Assembly (NCBI GenBank): GCA_003216795.1
Contig: QCIH01000011.1
Coordinates: 1 to 46,371, forward strand
Reading direction: 5' to 3'
Source of the DNA: Prochlorococcus sp. AG-402-K16
GTDB lineage: Bacteria > Cyanobacteriota > Cyanobacteriia > PCC-6307 > Cyanobiaceae
DNA length: 46,371 nucleotides
Shown here: in pieces, positions 36,648 through 44,550 of the stretch
How positions within the stretch are numbered: position 1 is the first letter of the stretch
How the letters are laid out: each line of letters opens with the position of its first letter
Notes under the pieces: model-generated
Databases searched by the model: none
What the model was told of the DNA's origin: nothing
What the model saw: the letters and a program-made list of their open reading frames with translations, nothing else
Program-made: the position numbers and the translations under genes

Positions 36648-37160
36648 TTGAGTCGCTCTTTAGATCTACCAGCAACTGAAGGTGTTGATGCCTTAGCTCA
36701 AGAACTTGCAAAACTCCAAGATAATGGGAAAAGGAGAATTGCTTTTTTAGGTAGTAGACACGTACCGGTTGTAGATATCCACTTAATTGAGTTGATAGCA
36801 AGATCGTTAGCAGAGGAAGGACATAATATCCTTACGTCTGGATCTCAAGGTGTTAATGCAGCTGTTATTCGAGCTGTTTTAGATATTAATCCATCATTAT
36901 TAACTGTTTTATTACCACAAAGTCTTGATAGACAAATACCCGAAATAAAGGATCAACTTGAGAGGGTTATGCATTTGGTAGAAAAAAGTGAAAATGATGA
37001 ATTACCTTTGCCACTTGCAAGTAGTCTTTGTAATCAAGAAATTATTACAAGGTGCGATCAATTAATATGCTTTGCCTTTCACGATAGTGAAACTTTGCTA
37101 AATAGTTGTAGATGTGCTGAAGAAATGGGCAAAGTGGTTAGTTTGTTATTTTTTGATTAA
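36648..37160 (+). CDS. DprA-related / Rossmann-like (LOG-DprA superfamily) protein
   Basis: The product is about 170 residues with a Rossmann-type core: RIAFLGSRHVPV near the N-terminus, HNILTSGSQGVNAAVIRAV and a C-terminal CDQLICFAFHDSE segment. It resembles the nucleotide-binding fold of DprA and of LOG/TIR-domain relatives, but is much shorter than DprA and lacks its SAM and winged-helix parts. The start is uncertain: no ATG opens the frame, and TTG at 36648 avoids a 35-base overlap that TTG at 36588 would give. Activity is unknown. Confidence 0.65.
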   Translation: MSRSLDLPATEGVDALAQELAKLQDNGKRRIAFLGSRHVPVVDIHLIELIARSLAEEGHNILTSGSQGVNAAVIRAVLDINPSLLTVLLPQSLDRQIPEIKDQLERVMHLVEKSENDELPLPLASSLCNQEIITRCDQLICFAFHDSETLLNSCRCAEEMGKVVSLLFFD

Positions 37161-37226
37161 ATTAACCCATTTCCCCTTATTAAAAGATGATTTATGCTAA
37201 TAATATTTAGCATTTAATAATTTACT

Positions 37227-37724
37227 ATGGCAGAAAGTTTTTCATTTGATGTAGTTTCTGATTTTGATAGACAAGAATTAGTCAATACTTTGGATCAAGT
37301 TAAAAGGGAAATTTCTCAGCGTTACGATTTGAAGGGCACGGATACTTCAGTTGATTTAGAAAAAGAAAATATTTTTATAATCACCAATAGCGAACTTACT
37401 TTGAATGCTGTTAATGACATAATTAGACAAAAGGCAATAAAAAGAAACTTATCTCTAAAAATATTTGACTACGGTGACATTGAAATAGTTAGTGGTAATA
37501 GAATTAAACAGACAATTTTATTAAAACAAGGAATTAAACAAGAAATTGCAAAAAAAATCAGTAAAAACATTAGAGATCAAATAAAAAAAATTAATGTCAG
37601 CATCAATGGAGAAACACTCAGGGTTTCTAGTAAGAGCAAAAATGATCTTCAGTTGGCAATTAAGCTTGTTAATGAGTTGGAGGAGTCTTTGAACATTCCT
37701 CTAAAAGCTAATAACTTTAGATAA
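37227..37724 (+). CDS. YajQ family nucleotide-binding protein
   Basis: The 165-residue protein starts MAESFSFDVVSDFDRQEL and matches the YajQ family: RYDLKGTDTSV, then VKRxLxLK-like KRNLSLKIFDY, GIKQEIAKKISKNI and VSSKSKNDLQLAI. YajQ proteins have two ferredoxin-like domains and have been described as cyclic-di-GMP or tRNA binding. The length is normal for the family. It is separated by 27 bases from a 68-residue protein gene on the same strand. Confidence 0.92.
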   Translation: MAESFSFDVVSDFDRQELVNTLDQVKREISQRYDLKGTDTSVDLEKENIFIITNSELTLNAVNDIIRQKAIKRNLSLKIFDYGDIEIVSGNRIKQTILLKQGIKQEIAKKISKNIRDQIKKINVSINGETLRVSSKSKNDLQLAIKLVNELEESLNIPLKANNFR

Positions 37725-37751
37725 AATCTTTAGTAAGATTATTTTAAAAAT

Positions 37752-37958
37752 ATGGCAGATTATTCAAAATCTCTCATTAACACATTGATTAAGAATGTAA
37801 AAGAATACCCTCGTTTTTCAAAAGAAGAAATAGAGAAATTTTGTTGGATGGCGGTACATGAGCATAAGCATGGTGTGTTGCCCTCCGAATATGATATCAG
37901 GGAGATAGATGAGGATCTTTATTTAGAACTTTTGCAAGAATTTAAACAAAATATCTAG
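37752..37958 (+). CDS. Small hypothetical protein
   Basis: The 68-residue acidic protein (MADYSKSLINTLIKNV at the N-terminus, EIEKFCWMAVHEHKHGVLPS in the middle) has two His and a Cys in a short span and a C-terminal helix EIDEDLYLELLQEF. I do not recognise it. A bound metal is possible from FCWMAVHEHKH, but not shown. It is 27 bases after the yajQ-family gene and may be co-transcribed. Confidence 0.6.
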   Translation: MADYSKSLINTLIKNVKEYPRFSKEEIEKFCWMAVHEHKHGVLPSEYDIREIDEDLYLELLQEFKQNI

Positions 37959-38070
37959 TAAATAGTATTTACATTTAAATCTACAATTATTAAAAAAATA
38001 TTTTAATTAAATGCCTTATTAATGCACTAATTAGTCTATTTAAATATGATTAATTAAAAGAAAAAATTTA

Positions 38071-38874
38071 ATGTCAACATCTTTTAAAAATGTTACTCCA
38101 ACAGGTCCTGGGGGGACAGCAACATTATTGATTGTATTGTCTTTTACTGGCTTTCTTTTGCTCACACAATCTTTATTTGTTGTCCCTTCTGGACAAGTTG
38201 CAGTTGTTACAACACTAGGGAAAGTAAGTGGACCCTCAAGGAGAGCTGGTTTAAACTTCAAACTACCATTTGTTCAGTCTGTATATCCATTTGATATAAA
38301 AACTCAAGTTCAACCCGAAAAATTTGAAACTTTGACTAAAGATCTACAAGTTATTAGGGCTACAGCTACTGTTAAGTATTCAGTAAAACCTAAGGAGGCA
38401 GGAAGGATCTTTGCAACAATTGCAAGCAGAAATAGCGATGTTTATCAGAAAATTGTTCAGCCATCTTTGCTAAAAGCTCTTAAGTCAGTCTTTTCTCAAT
38501 ATGAGCTAGAAACAATTGCTACTGAATTCGCAGTAATTTCTGAAAAAGTAGGTGACACAGTTGCACAAGAATTAAATTCATTCGATTATGTAGATGTTAA
38601 AAGTTTAGATCTTACGGGATTAGAGATAGCTGAAGAATATAGAGCTGCGATTGAACAGAAGCAAATAGCTGGTCAGCAATTACTGAGAGCAAAGACTGAA
38701 GTTGAAATTGCAGAACAAGAAGCACTTAGATATGAGACATTAAATAGGAGTCTCGACGATCAGGTACTTTTTAAATTATTTCTCGACAAATGGGATGGGA
38801 GTACACAAGTCGTTCCCGGATTACCAGGTTCAGAAGGAGGTACACCCCCAGTAATAGTTGGTGGTAAGAGATAA
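38071..38874 (+). CDS. SPFH/prohibitin-like membrane protein
   Basis: The 267-residue protein has one membrane helix near residues 18-40 (ATLLIVLSFTGFLLLTQS) followed by a Band 7 domain (PSGQVAVVTTLGKVSG through the ATVKYSVKP and KALKSVFSQYELETI regions) and a coiled-coil (EEYRAAIEQKQIAGQQLL). This is prohibitin-like architecture, forming rings that organise membrane proteases such as FtsH. The C-terminal 30 residues are glycine-rich. The gene stands alone, with a bidirectional hairpin after its stop. Confidence 0.9.
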   Translation: MSTSFKNVTPTGPGGTATLLIVLSFTGFLLLTQSLFVVPSGQVAVVTTLGKVSGPSRRAGLNFKLPFVQSVYPFDIKTQVQPEKFETLTKDLQVIRATATVKYSVKPKEAGRIFATIASRNSDVYQKIVQPSLLKALKSVFSQYELETIATEFAVISEKVGDTVAQELNSFDYVDVKSLDLTGLEIAEEYRAAIEQKQIAGQQLLRAKTEVEIAEQEALRYETLNRSLDDQVLFKLFLDKWDGSTQVVPGLPGSEGGTPPVIVGGKR

Positions 38875-38905
38875 TTTTTTAAAAATAATTCTTCTATACA
38901 ATTTT

Positions 38906-38944
38906 AATCATTTACTTTTTTTACCAAAAAAAAAGTAAATGATT
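38906..38944. terminator. Bidirectional intrinsic terminator between SPFH gene and hemL
   Basis: A 17-bp perfect inverted repeat (AATCATTTACTTTTTTT on the left, its complement on the right at 38926-38944) surrounds a short ACC-type loop. The T run lies within the stem on both strands, which suits two-way termination. It starts 31 bases after the SPFH stop and its last two bases touch the hemL stop codon. Confidence 0.75.
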
Positions 38945-40244
38945 ATTTTTTTATTGCATTAAAGGATTCGTCAAAAGCTTCAATAGTTTTATCAATTTCT
39001 TCTTCGCTGTGAGCTAGTGATGTGAAACCAGCTTCGAAGGGGCTTGGCGCTAGGTAAATTCCTCGTAGAAGCATTTCTCTATGCAACTTACCAAAAAGTT
39101 CGGCATCATTTGTTTTTGCTTCATCAAAGTTCCTAACTGGCCCATCGCATAAGAAAAATCCAAACATGGCGCTTACACTCCCACCGTTAATAGCAATACC
39201 GTTATTTTCTGCAGACTGAATTATTCCTTCAATTAATCTAGAAGTTGTTGAATCAAGTTTATCGTACGTACCATCTTGTTTAAGCAGTTCAAGGGTTTTT
39301 ATCCCAGCAGTCATTGCAAGTGGATTGCCGCTCAAAGTGCCTGCTTGGTATACCGGCCCTGAAGGGGCAACCATTGACATTATTTCTTTCTTGCCTCCAT
39401 AAGCTCCAACAGGTAGGCCTCCACCAATTACTTTACCAAGGGTTGTTAAATCAGGAGTAACACCAAATTTTTCTTGAGCTCCCCCATAACTTATTCTGAA
39501 TCCAGTCATTACTTCGTCAAAAACTAATAAGGATCCATTCTCAGTGGTTAATTCCCTTAATCCCTCCAAGAATCCAGGTTCTGGAGTAATAAATCCGGCA
39601 TTACCAACGATAGGCTCAAGAATAACTCCCGAAATGGCATCAGGATTTTCAGAAAATAATTTTTTTACTGCCTCTAGGTCATTGTAGGGAGCAGTAAGTG
39701 TGTTGGCAGTTGTTGTCCTTGGAACACCTGGAGAATCTGGCAAACCCAGAGTGGCCACACCTGATCCTGCTTTTACTAAAAACATATCTGCATGTCCGTG
39801 ATAACAACCGTCAAATTTAATAACTTTATCTCTTCCAGTAAATGCTCGCATAAGTCTCAAAACGGCCATGCATGCTTCAGTTCCACTATTGACAAATCTA
39901 ACCATTTCAACAGATGGGACTGCATCTATTACCATTTCAGCAAGTTGGTTCTCCAAAACGCATGGTGCACCAAAGCTAGTGCCTTTCTCAATTGCTTCCT
40001 GTAATGCCGTCGTAACTTCAGGGTGGGCATGTCCACATATAGCAGGTCCCCAACTTCCTATGTAGTCAATATATCTATTTCCATCAATATCCCAAGCAAA
40101 AGGCCCTTTTACTCTGTCAAAAACAATTGGTTGGCCTCCTACAGACTTAAAAGCTCTCACTGGAGAGCTTACTCCTCCAGGCATTAGTAGTTGGGCGGCA
40201 GAGAAAATTTCTTCTGATTTTGTGTAATTTAATATGTCAGTCAC
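38943..40244 (-). CDS. hemL: Glutamate-1-semialdehyde 2,1-aminomutase
   Basis: HemL makes 5-aminolevulinate, the precursor of heme, chlorophyll and corrin. The 433-residue PLP enzyme shows [12 protein letters not shown] at the N-terminus, [31 protein letters not shown] and the PLP Lys in [18 protein letters not shown]. The length is normal. No ATG is in frame before the core, so the start is GTG at 40244 (MTDILNYT). The 3' end is followed by the bidirectional hairpin. Confidence 0.98.
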   Translation of the reverse strand: MTDILNYTKSEEIFSAAQLLMPGGVSSPVRAFKSVGGQPIVFDRVKGPFAWDIDGNRYIDYIGSWGPAICGHAHPEVTTALQEAIEKGTSFGAPCVLENQLAEMVIDAVPSVEMVRFVNSGTEACMAVLRLMRAFTGRDKVIKFDGCYHGHADMFLVKAGSGVATLGLPDSPGVPRTTTANTLTAPYNDLEAVKKLFSENPDAISGVILEPIVGNAGFITPEPGFLEGLRELTTENGSLLVFDEVMTGFRISYGGAQEKFGVTPDLTTLGKVIGGGLPVGAYGGKKEIMSMVAPSGPVYQAGTLSGNPLAMTAGIKTLELLKQDGTYDKLDSTTSRLIEGIIQSAENNGIAINGGSVSAMFGFFLCDGPVRNFDEAKTNDAELFGKLHREMLLRGIYLAPSPFEAGFTSLAHSEEEIDKTIEAFDESFNAIKK

Positions 40245-40470
40245 AATTTAGATAAATGTTGTGTTGAGAAAAATCTAGTCATGTTCTAAATTAGAAATTA
40301 GTAAAAATTTTGTCAATCAGGTTGAAATTCTACATTATGATATTTTTATTGCGATAGTTTGGATTGTAAATTATTAATTTTAAAGAAATCAAGATAAAAA
40401 ACAATCTTACTTTAGATAACTCTTTATTAGTAGGCGTTTTCAAGAATTAAAGAAATTCAATTTATTTTAT
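40245..40470. other. Intergenic gap between hemL and xth
   Basis: This 226-base stretch is AT-rich and holds the hemL promoter region on the - strand and the 3' side of xth. I see no gene on either strand and no clear hairpin. Confidence 0.4.
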
Positions 40471-41316
40471 TTATATTTCGAAGAAATTATCCTCATCCTC
40501 AAAAAAATCTGCATTTATTTCGTTTAAGTTAAGATCTATCATTACTGGGGCATGATCACTTGGACGCAAATTACCTCTAGGGGAGCTGTCTATGACACAA
40601 CTTTTAAGTTTTGATGACAATTCTTTGCTGATATATATATGGTCTATTCTCCAACCTTTATTTAATTCAAATGAGTTGTTACGGTAATCCCACCAACTCC
40701 AATGGCCAGTATTTTGTTCATAAATCCTGAACGAATCTATTAATCTTTTTTTTAGAACATTATTTAGTGCATTTCTCTCTATCTTAGATGCCATTATTCC
40801 TCCTTCATATTTCTTTGGATCATGAATATCTAAGTTAGATGGAGCAACATTAAAATCACCCATGAGACAAATTAATTCTCCTTTTTTTTCTTGCTCATCC
40901 AAAAGTGAAGCTAAACAATTTAACCAATTAATTTTGTATGCGAACTTACTAGATTCTAAAGAAGATCCATTTGGAACATAGACATTTATTATTTTAATAC
41001 CATTTATATCTGCAGAAATTAATCTTTTTTGATCTCGAAAAATTTCGATATTTTGATTTGAGTCATTACAACCGTAGAATCCTTTTTTAACATTTTCTGG
41101 CTTTATTTTGGAAATAATAGCCACACCATTGTATGATTTCTGTCCATAGATCTCTACTGAATATCCTAATTTTTCAAAAGGTACAACAGGGAAAATATCG
41201 TCCATCACTTTCGTTTCCTGCAAACATAGAATATCTGGGTTGGATTGATTGATCCAATCTAATATTTGTGAAAGTCTGGTTCTTATAGAGTTAACATTCC
41301 AAGTTGCTATTAACAA
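40471..41316 (-). CDS. xth: Exodeoxyribonuclease III / AP endonuclease
   Basis: The 281-residue protein of the ExoIII family cuts at abasic sites in base-excision repair. LIATWNVNSIRTRL at the N-terminus, LCLQETKV (metal Glu), LMGDFNVAP (catalytic Asp and Asn), the GGWRID-like KGWRIDHIYIS and RPSDHAPVMI (catalytic His) are all present. The only start is TTG at 41316. A C-terminal acidic tail follows the core (ADFFEDEDNFFEI). It lies divergent from the secreted protein gene at 41390. Confidence 0.96.
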   Translation of the reverse strand: MLIATWNVNSIRTRLSQILDWINQSNPDILCLQETKVMDDIFPVVPFEKLGYSVEIYGQKSYNGVAIISKIKPENVKKGFYGCNDSNQNIEIFRDQKRLISADINGIKIINVYVPNGSSLESSKFAYKINWLNCLASLLDEQEKKGELICLMGDFNVAPSNLDIHDPKKYEGGIMASKIERNALNNVLKKRLIDSFRIYEQNTGHWSWWDYRNNSFELNKGWRIDHIYISKELSSKLKSCVIDSSPRGNLRPSDHAPVMIDLNLNEINADFFEDEDNFFEI

Positions 41317-41389
41317 ATTTCTACCAAATTATGTAAGATTAAAAATAGCAAGAAATTTTTGGCGTTAAAGAATTTTGAAATTAAATAAA

Positions 41390-41674
41390 ATGAAAAATTA
41401 CTTTTCTAAAAGCGTTTTTAAACCAATTACGGTTGTAATTTTTTTTACTTTATTAATTTCCTTAAAAAATGATTACCTAAATGCTGAATACTTATTTGAA
41501 GAATTAGAAATCGATACCTCAACTAAAACAGAAGATGATAGTTCAGCTCTTCCAACTAATCCTTTTGAAATGTTGGAAATGATTCGGAGACAAAATAGTA
41601 TGAATGATGCCACTGATCCTTCTGATGCAATTGACGATGCATTAAGGTCTTTTAATAGTTTGGAGGAAAATTAA
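41390..41674 (+). CDS. Hypothetical secreted or membrane-anchored small protein
   Basis: The frame of about 94 residues starts at ATG 41390, preferred to a TTG at 41375. Residues 1-32 look like a signal peptide or anchor (KPITVVIFFTLLISL). The mature part is acidic, Ser/Asp/Glu-rich, with DSSALPTNPFEMLEMIRRQN and a helical C-terminus (DPSDAIDDALRSFNSLEEN). No family is recognised. It is followed after 38 bases by another unknown gene on the same strand. Confidence 0.6.
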   Translation: MKNYFSKSVFKPITVVIFFTLLISLKNDYLNAEYLFEELEIDTSTKTEDDSSALPTNPFEMLEMIRRQNSMNDATDPSDAIDDALRSFNSLEEN

Positions 41675-41712
41675 AAATTTTATAAGATAAATTATTAATT
41701 TCAAATCTTAAT

Positions 41713-42312
41713 ATGCTAAAAAACCCTATCCCAAAAGTTACTAACCCATTACAACATAGAGCAATCGGTATTATTAATGGGAAATTCACTCCCCTTAGTA
41801 ATGAACAATTAAATAGAGGCTTTTTAATTGATAATAAAGACGAAAAAATTGAAACTGTTGTTCTTGGTAAAGCATTATCACTTTTAAAAAAACATATTGA
41901 TTTTAAGAAAAGTTATTATTGGATTGTTTATCCAAAGAATAAAAATACTCAAAACTTGCATTTACAGGTTGCAGGCATATGGGATCCCTATCAACTGAAT
42001 GATTTTCCTAATGATTCTTCAAAAACTAACTTCTCAAAATTATTAGAAGAATTAGATCTAAAAGACAATTATTTTTCTGTTAGAGGAGAATTAGTTTTTG
42101 TTAACACTCAAAAGAAAGAAATCGTTATTAAAATCTGCCCTGCTATAAAGTCAAAAAATTTAAAAAATAAAAATTTTAAATTAGTCATAAAAGGAGAGCT
42201 TTCTCTTGAACTTTTGCATAGCTTTGTAAGTTTAGATATCAACAGAGATGGAAATTCTTTGAAATTAATAAGTTATGAAGTGATTGAAAAAAATCTTTCT
42301 AATAATAACTAG
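41713..42312 (+). CDS. Conserved hypothetical protein upstream of larC
   Basis: I do not recognise this 199-residue soluble protein. The N-terminal part has NPLQHRAIGIINGKFTPL and RGFLIDNKDEKIETVVLGKA; the middle part has YYWIVYPKNKN and LHLQVAGIWDPYQL; the C-terminal half looks beta-rich (VRGELVFVNTQKKEIVIKI, then VIKGELSLELLH), consistent with an OB- or beta-barrel-like fold. There is no signal peptide. It ends 52 bases before larC and may share its transcript. Confidence 0.6.
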   Translation: MLKNPIPKVTNPLQHRAIGIINGKFTPLSNEQLNRGFLIDNKDEKIETVVLGKALSLLKKHIDFKKSYYWIVYPKNKNTQNLHLQVAGIWDPYQLNDFPNDSSKTNFSKLLEELDLKDNYFSVRGELVFVNTQKKEIVIKICPAIKSKNLKNKNFKLVIKGELSLELLHSFVSLDINRDGNSLKLISYEVIEKNLSNNN

Positions 42313-42364
42313 AATGAAAGGTTGATTTTCACCGCAATTTTACCAGTTAAGAAATCTTTGATTT

Positions 42365-43597
42365 ATGTATGATGTTTTAATTGAATGTTCTCCTGGTATT
42401 TCTGGAGATATGTTGTTAGGAGCTTTTTATGATTTAGGGATACCTAAAAAAGTTATTGAACAGCCACTTATTGATCTTGGATTAAAGGATCTATATCAAC
42501 TAGACTTTAAGGAATCAAAAAGTTGTTCAATCCGAGGCGTTAAGGCAAAGGTTGAAAATATTGACTGTAGTCCTATTAAAAGAACTTGGAGAAGTATCAA
42601 AGAACTTATTTTAAATGGCCACTTAGAAGAAAGATTAAAAAAGATAATTTATGAAGTATTTGAATCTTTAGCAATTGCGGAAGGAAAAGTTCATGGCATT
42701 AAATCTGATGAAGTTCATTTTCATGAAATTGGGTCTATAGATTCATTGGTGGATATAATTGGAGTATGTGCTGCATTGAATTACTTAAATCCAAAAAGGG
42801 TTTATTGTAATGAACCAACGCTTGGGAAAGGTTTTGTTCAAACTGAACATGGAAAATTATCTGTACCACCTCCTGCTGTAATAGAGCTAATAAGACAAAA
42901 AAATATTAAGGTTTTATCAAGCCTTAATTCAATAGATGGTGAACTCTCAACACCAACAGGCATTGCTTTACTTGCTAGTTTAGTCGACTATCTTGAACCT
43001 CCTTCAAAATATTCTATTAACTCTTATGGAGTAGGCATTGGTAATCTAAAATTTACATTCCCTAATTTGGTAAGAGTTTATAAAATTACTGCATTTGAGG
43101 ATTTTTCTATTAATGATAATGAACAAATTAGTCCAAGGCGTGAAGAGATATCTATTCAAGAAGCATGGATTGATGACCAAACACCCGAAGATATATCTAA
43201 TTTTGTGGAGAAACTGAGAATTGAGGGAGCTTACGACGTCTCCTATCAAGCTATCAATATGAAAAAAAATAGAATTGGATTTTCAATTCAAGTAATCTTG
43301 CCCATAGAGAAAAAAGAGTATTTTAGGAGATTATGGTTTGATTATTCCAACACTATTGGGGTTCGTGAAAGGACCCAATCTAGGTGGATATTACTTAGAC
43401 GCAGAGGAGAGTGTTCAACGACTTTTGGAAATATAAAAGTTAAACAAACTTTGAAACCAGATGGATCAGTAATTACTAAACCAGAAAATGACGAGGTTTT
43501 GAGATTACAGCTAAAGCATAAAATATCAACTTACGAAATAAGAAAAATAATAAAAGAGTCAGGTGAAAAATTTAAAGCATTTGAAAATTGGAAATGA
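42365..43597 (+). CDS. larC: Nickel-pincer cofactor biosynthesis protein LarC
   Basis: LarC uses CTP and nickel to complete the nickel-pincer nucleotide cofactor (first described for lactate racemase). The 410-residue protein begins with the typical LIECSPGISGDMLLGAFYDL and carries VHFHEIGSIDSLVDIIGV (metal- or catalytic-type His/Glu/Asp region) and STPTGIALLASLV. In Lactobacillus it is made by a frameshift; here one open frame covers both parts. LarB and LarE are not in the window. The stop overlaps the next gene by 4 bases (ATGA). Confidence 0.92.
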   Translation: MYDVLIECSPGISGDMLLGAFYDLGIPKKVIEQPLIDLGLKDLYQLDFKESKSCSIRGVKAKVENIDCSPIKRTWRSIKELILNGHLEERLKKIIYEVFESLAIAEGKVHGIKSDEVHFHEIGSIDSLVDIIGVCAALNYLNPKRVYCNEPTLGKGFVQTEHGKLSVPPPAVIELIRQKNIKVLSSLNSIDGELSTPTGIALLASLVDYLEPPSKYSINSYGVGIGNLKFTFPNLVRVYKITAFEDFSINDNEQISPRREEISIQEAWIDDQTPEDISNFVEKLRIEGAYDVSYQAINMKKNRIGFSIQVILPIEKKEYFRRLWFDYSNTIGVRERTQSRWILLRRRGECSTTFGNIKVKQTLKPDGSVITKPENDEVLRLQLKHKISTYEIRKIIKESGEKFKAFENWK

Positions 43598-44550
43598 GAT
43601 TTAATAAAAGTATTCAACCATATTTGATATTCCTTAAAAAAATTAATTTTGGTTCTTTAAAGAGTGTTTTCTTTATTTCAAGCTTATTATATTTTTGCAT
43701 CTATTTTTTTTATAATATTGATCAAATTTCTTTTGATATCAATTTAGAAAGAAATGGAATTAATCTATCTTTATCATTTTTATTTTGTGTTTTAAGTATT
43801 TACCTAAACGCTTATGCATGGAAATATATTGTTAAATGGTTCGGTATAGACTTTAAAAGTAATAATCTAGTCTCTTTTTATGTTTTAACCAATATTCTTA
43901 AATACGTCCCAGGAGGGGTTTGGCATTTTGTAGAAAGATTTAATTTTATAAAAAAAATAAGTAATACTCAGATTGCTTTGTATTCGACTCTCGTAGAACC
44001 TTATTTTATGTTGTGTGGATCTTTTCTATTGGCATCGCTGGGATTTATTTTTTCACCAATTTATTTTTTTTTAATTTTTCCTTTAGTATTTTTAAACAGG
44101 AAATTAATCTATCTCGTTTTAAAAAGAATAGGGTATCTTAAAGTCAAAGTATTTAAGGTCTTGAGACTTCCAAATTCAAAAGACCAATTTGAAGAGAGAA
44201 TAAATATAGTTTCTTTTTTACCTACTAGAGCCTTAATACTTGAAATTGGGTTTGTTTTATCTAAATTTATTGGTTTTTATATTTGCTTAAATACTTTTTA
44301 TGCAAGTAATACTCTTGATAGCATATTTTTATTAGTAATCTTTTCTTTGTCATGGTCTTTAGGATTGGTAGTCCCAACAGCTCCTGGAGGAGTAGGCGTT
44401 TTTGAGGCCTGCCTCCTTTTTTTTGTTGGCAAAAGTATTCCACAAAATATAATTCTCGTTTGCTTAATTTATTTTAGGGTTATATCAACATCGGCAGATT
44501 TGTTGTTAAGCTTACCTTTTTTAATGGGAAAACTATCTAAAAAAATTTAG
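43594..44550 (+). CDS. Lysylphosphatidylglycerol synthase-like (UPF0104 family) membrane protein
   Basis: The 318-residue protein (ATG at 43594, in an ATGA overlap with the larC stop) has about eight helices. LKYVPGGVWHFVERF, LYSTLVEPYFML and GLVVPTAPGGVGVFEACLL are the UPF0104/LPG_synthase_TM signatures; these domains flip or transport lipids. No soluble synthetase domain is attached, so a lysyl-transfer role is not expected. It overlaps the convergent FutB-type permease by 4 bases at their stops. The substrate is unknown. Confidence 0.82.
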   Translation: MRFNKSIQPYLIFLKKINFGSLKSVFFISSLLYFCIYFFYNIDQISFDINLERNGINLSLSFLFCVLSIYLNAYAWKYIVKWFGIDFKSNNLVSFYVLTNILKYVPGGVWHFVERFNFIKKISNTQIALYSTLVEPYFMLCGSFLLASLGFIFSPIYFFLIFPLVFLNRKLIYLVLKRIGYLKVKVFKVLRLPNSKDQFEERINIVSFLPTRALILEIGFVLSKFIGFYICLNTFYASNTLDSIFLLVIFSLSWSLGLVVPTAPGGVGVFEACLLFFVGKSIPQNIILVCLIYFRVISTSADLLLSLPFLMGKLSKKI

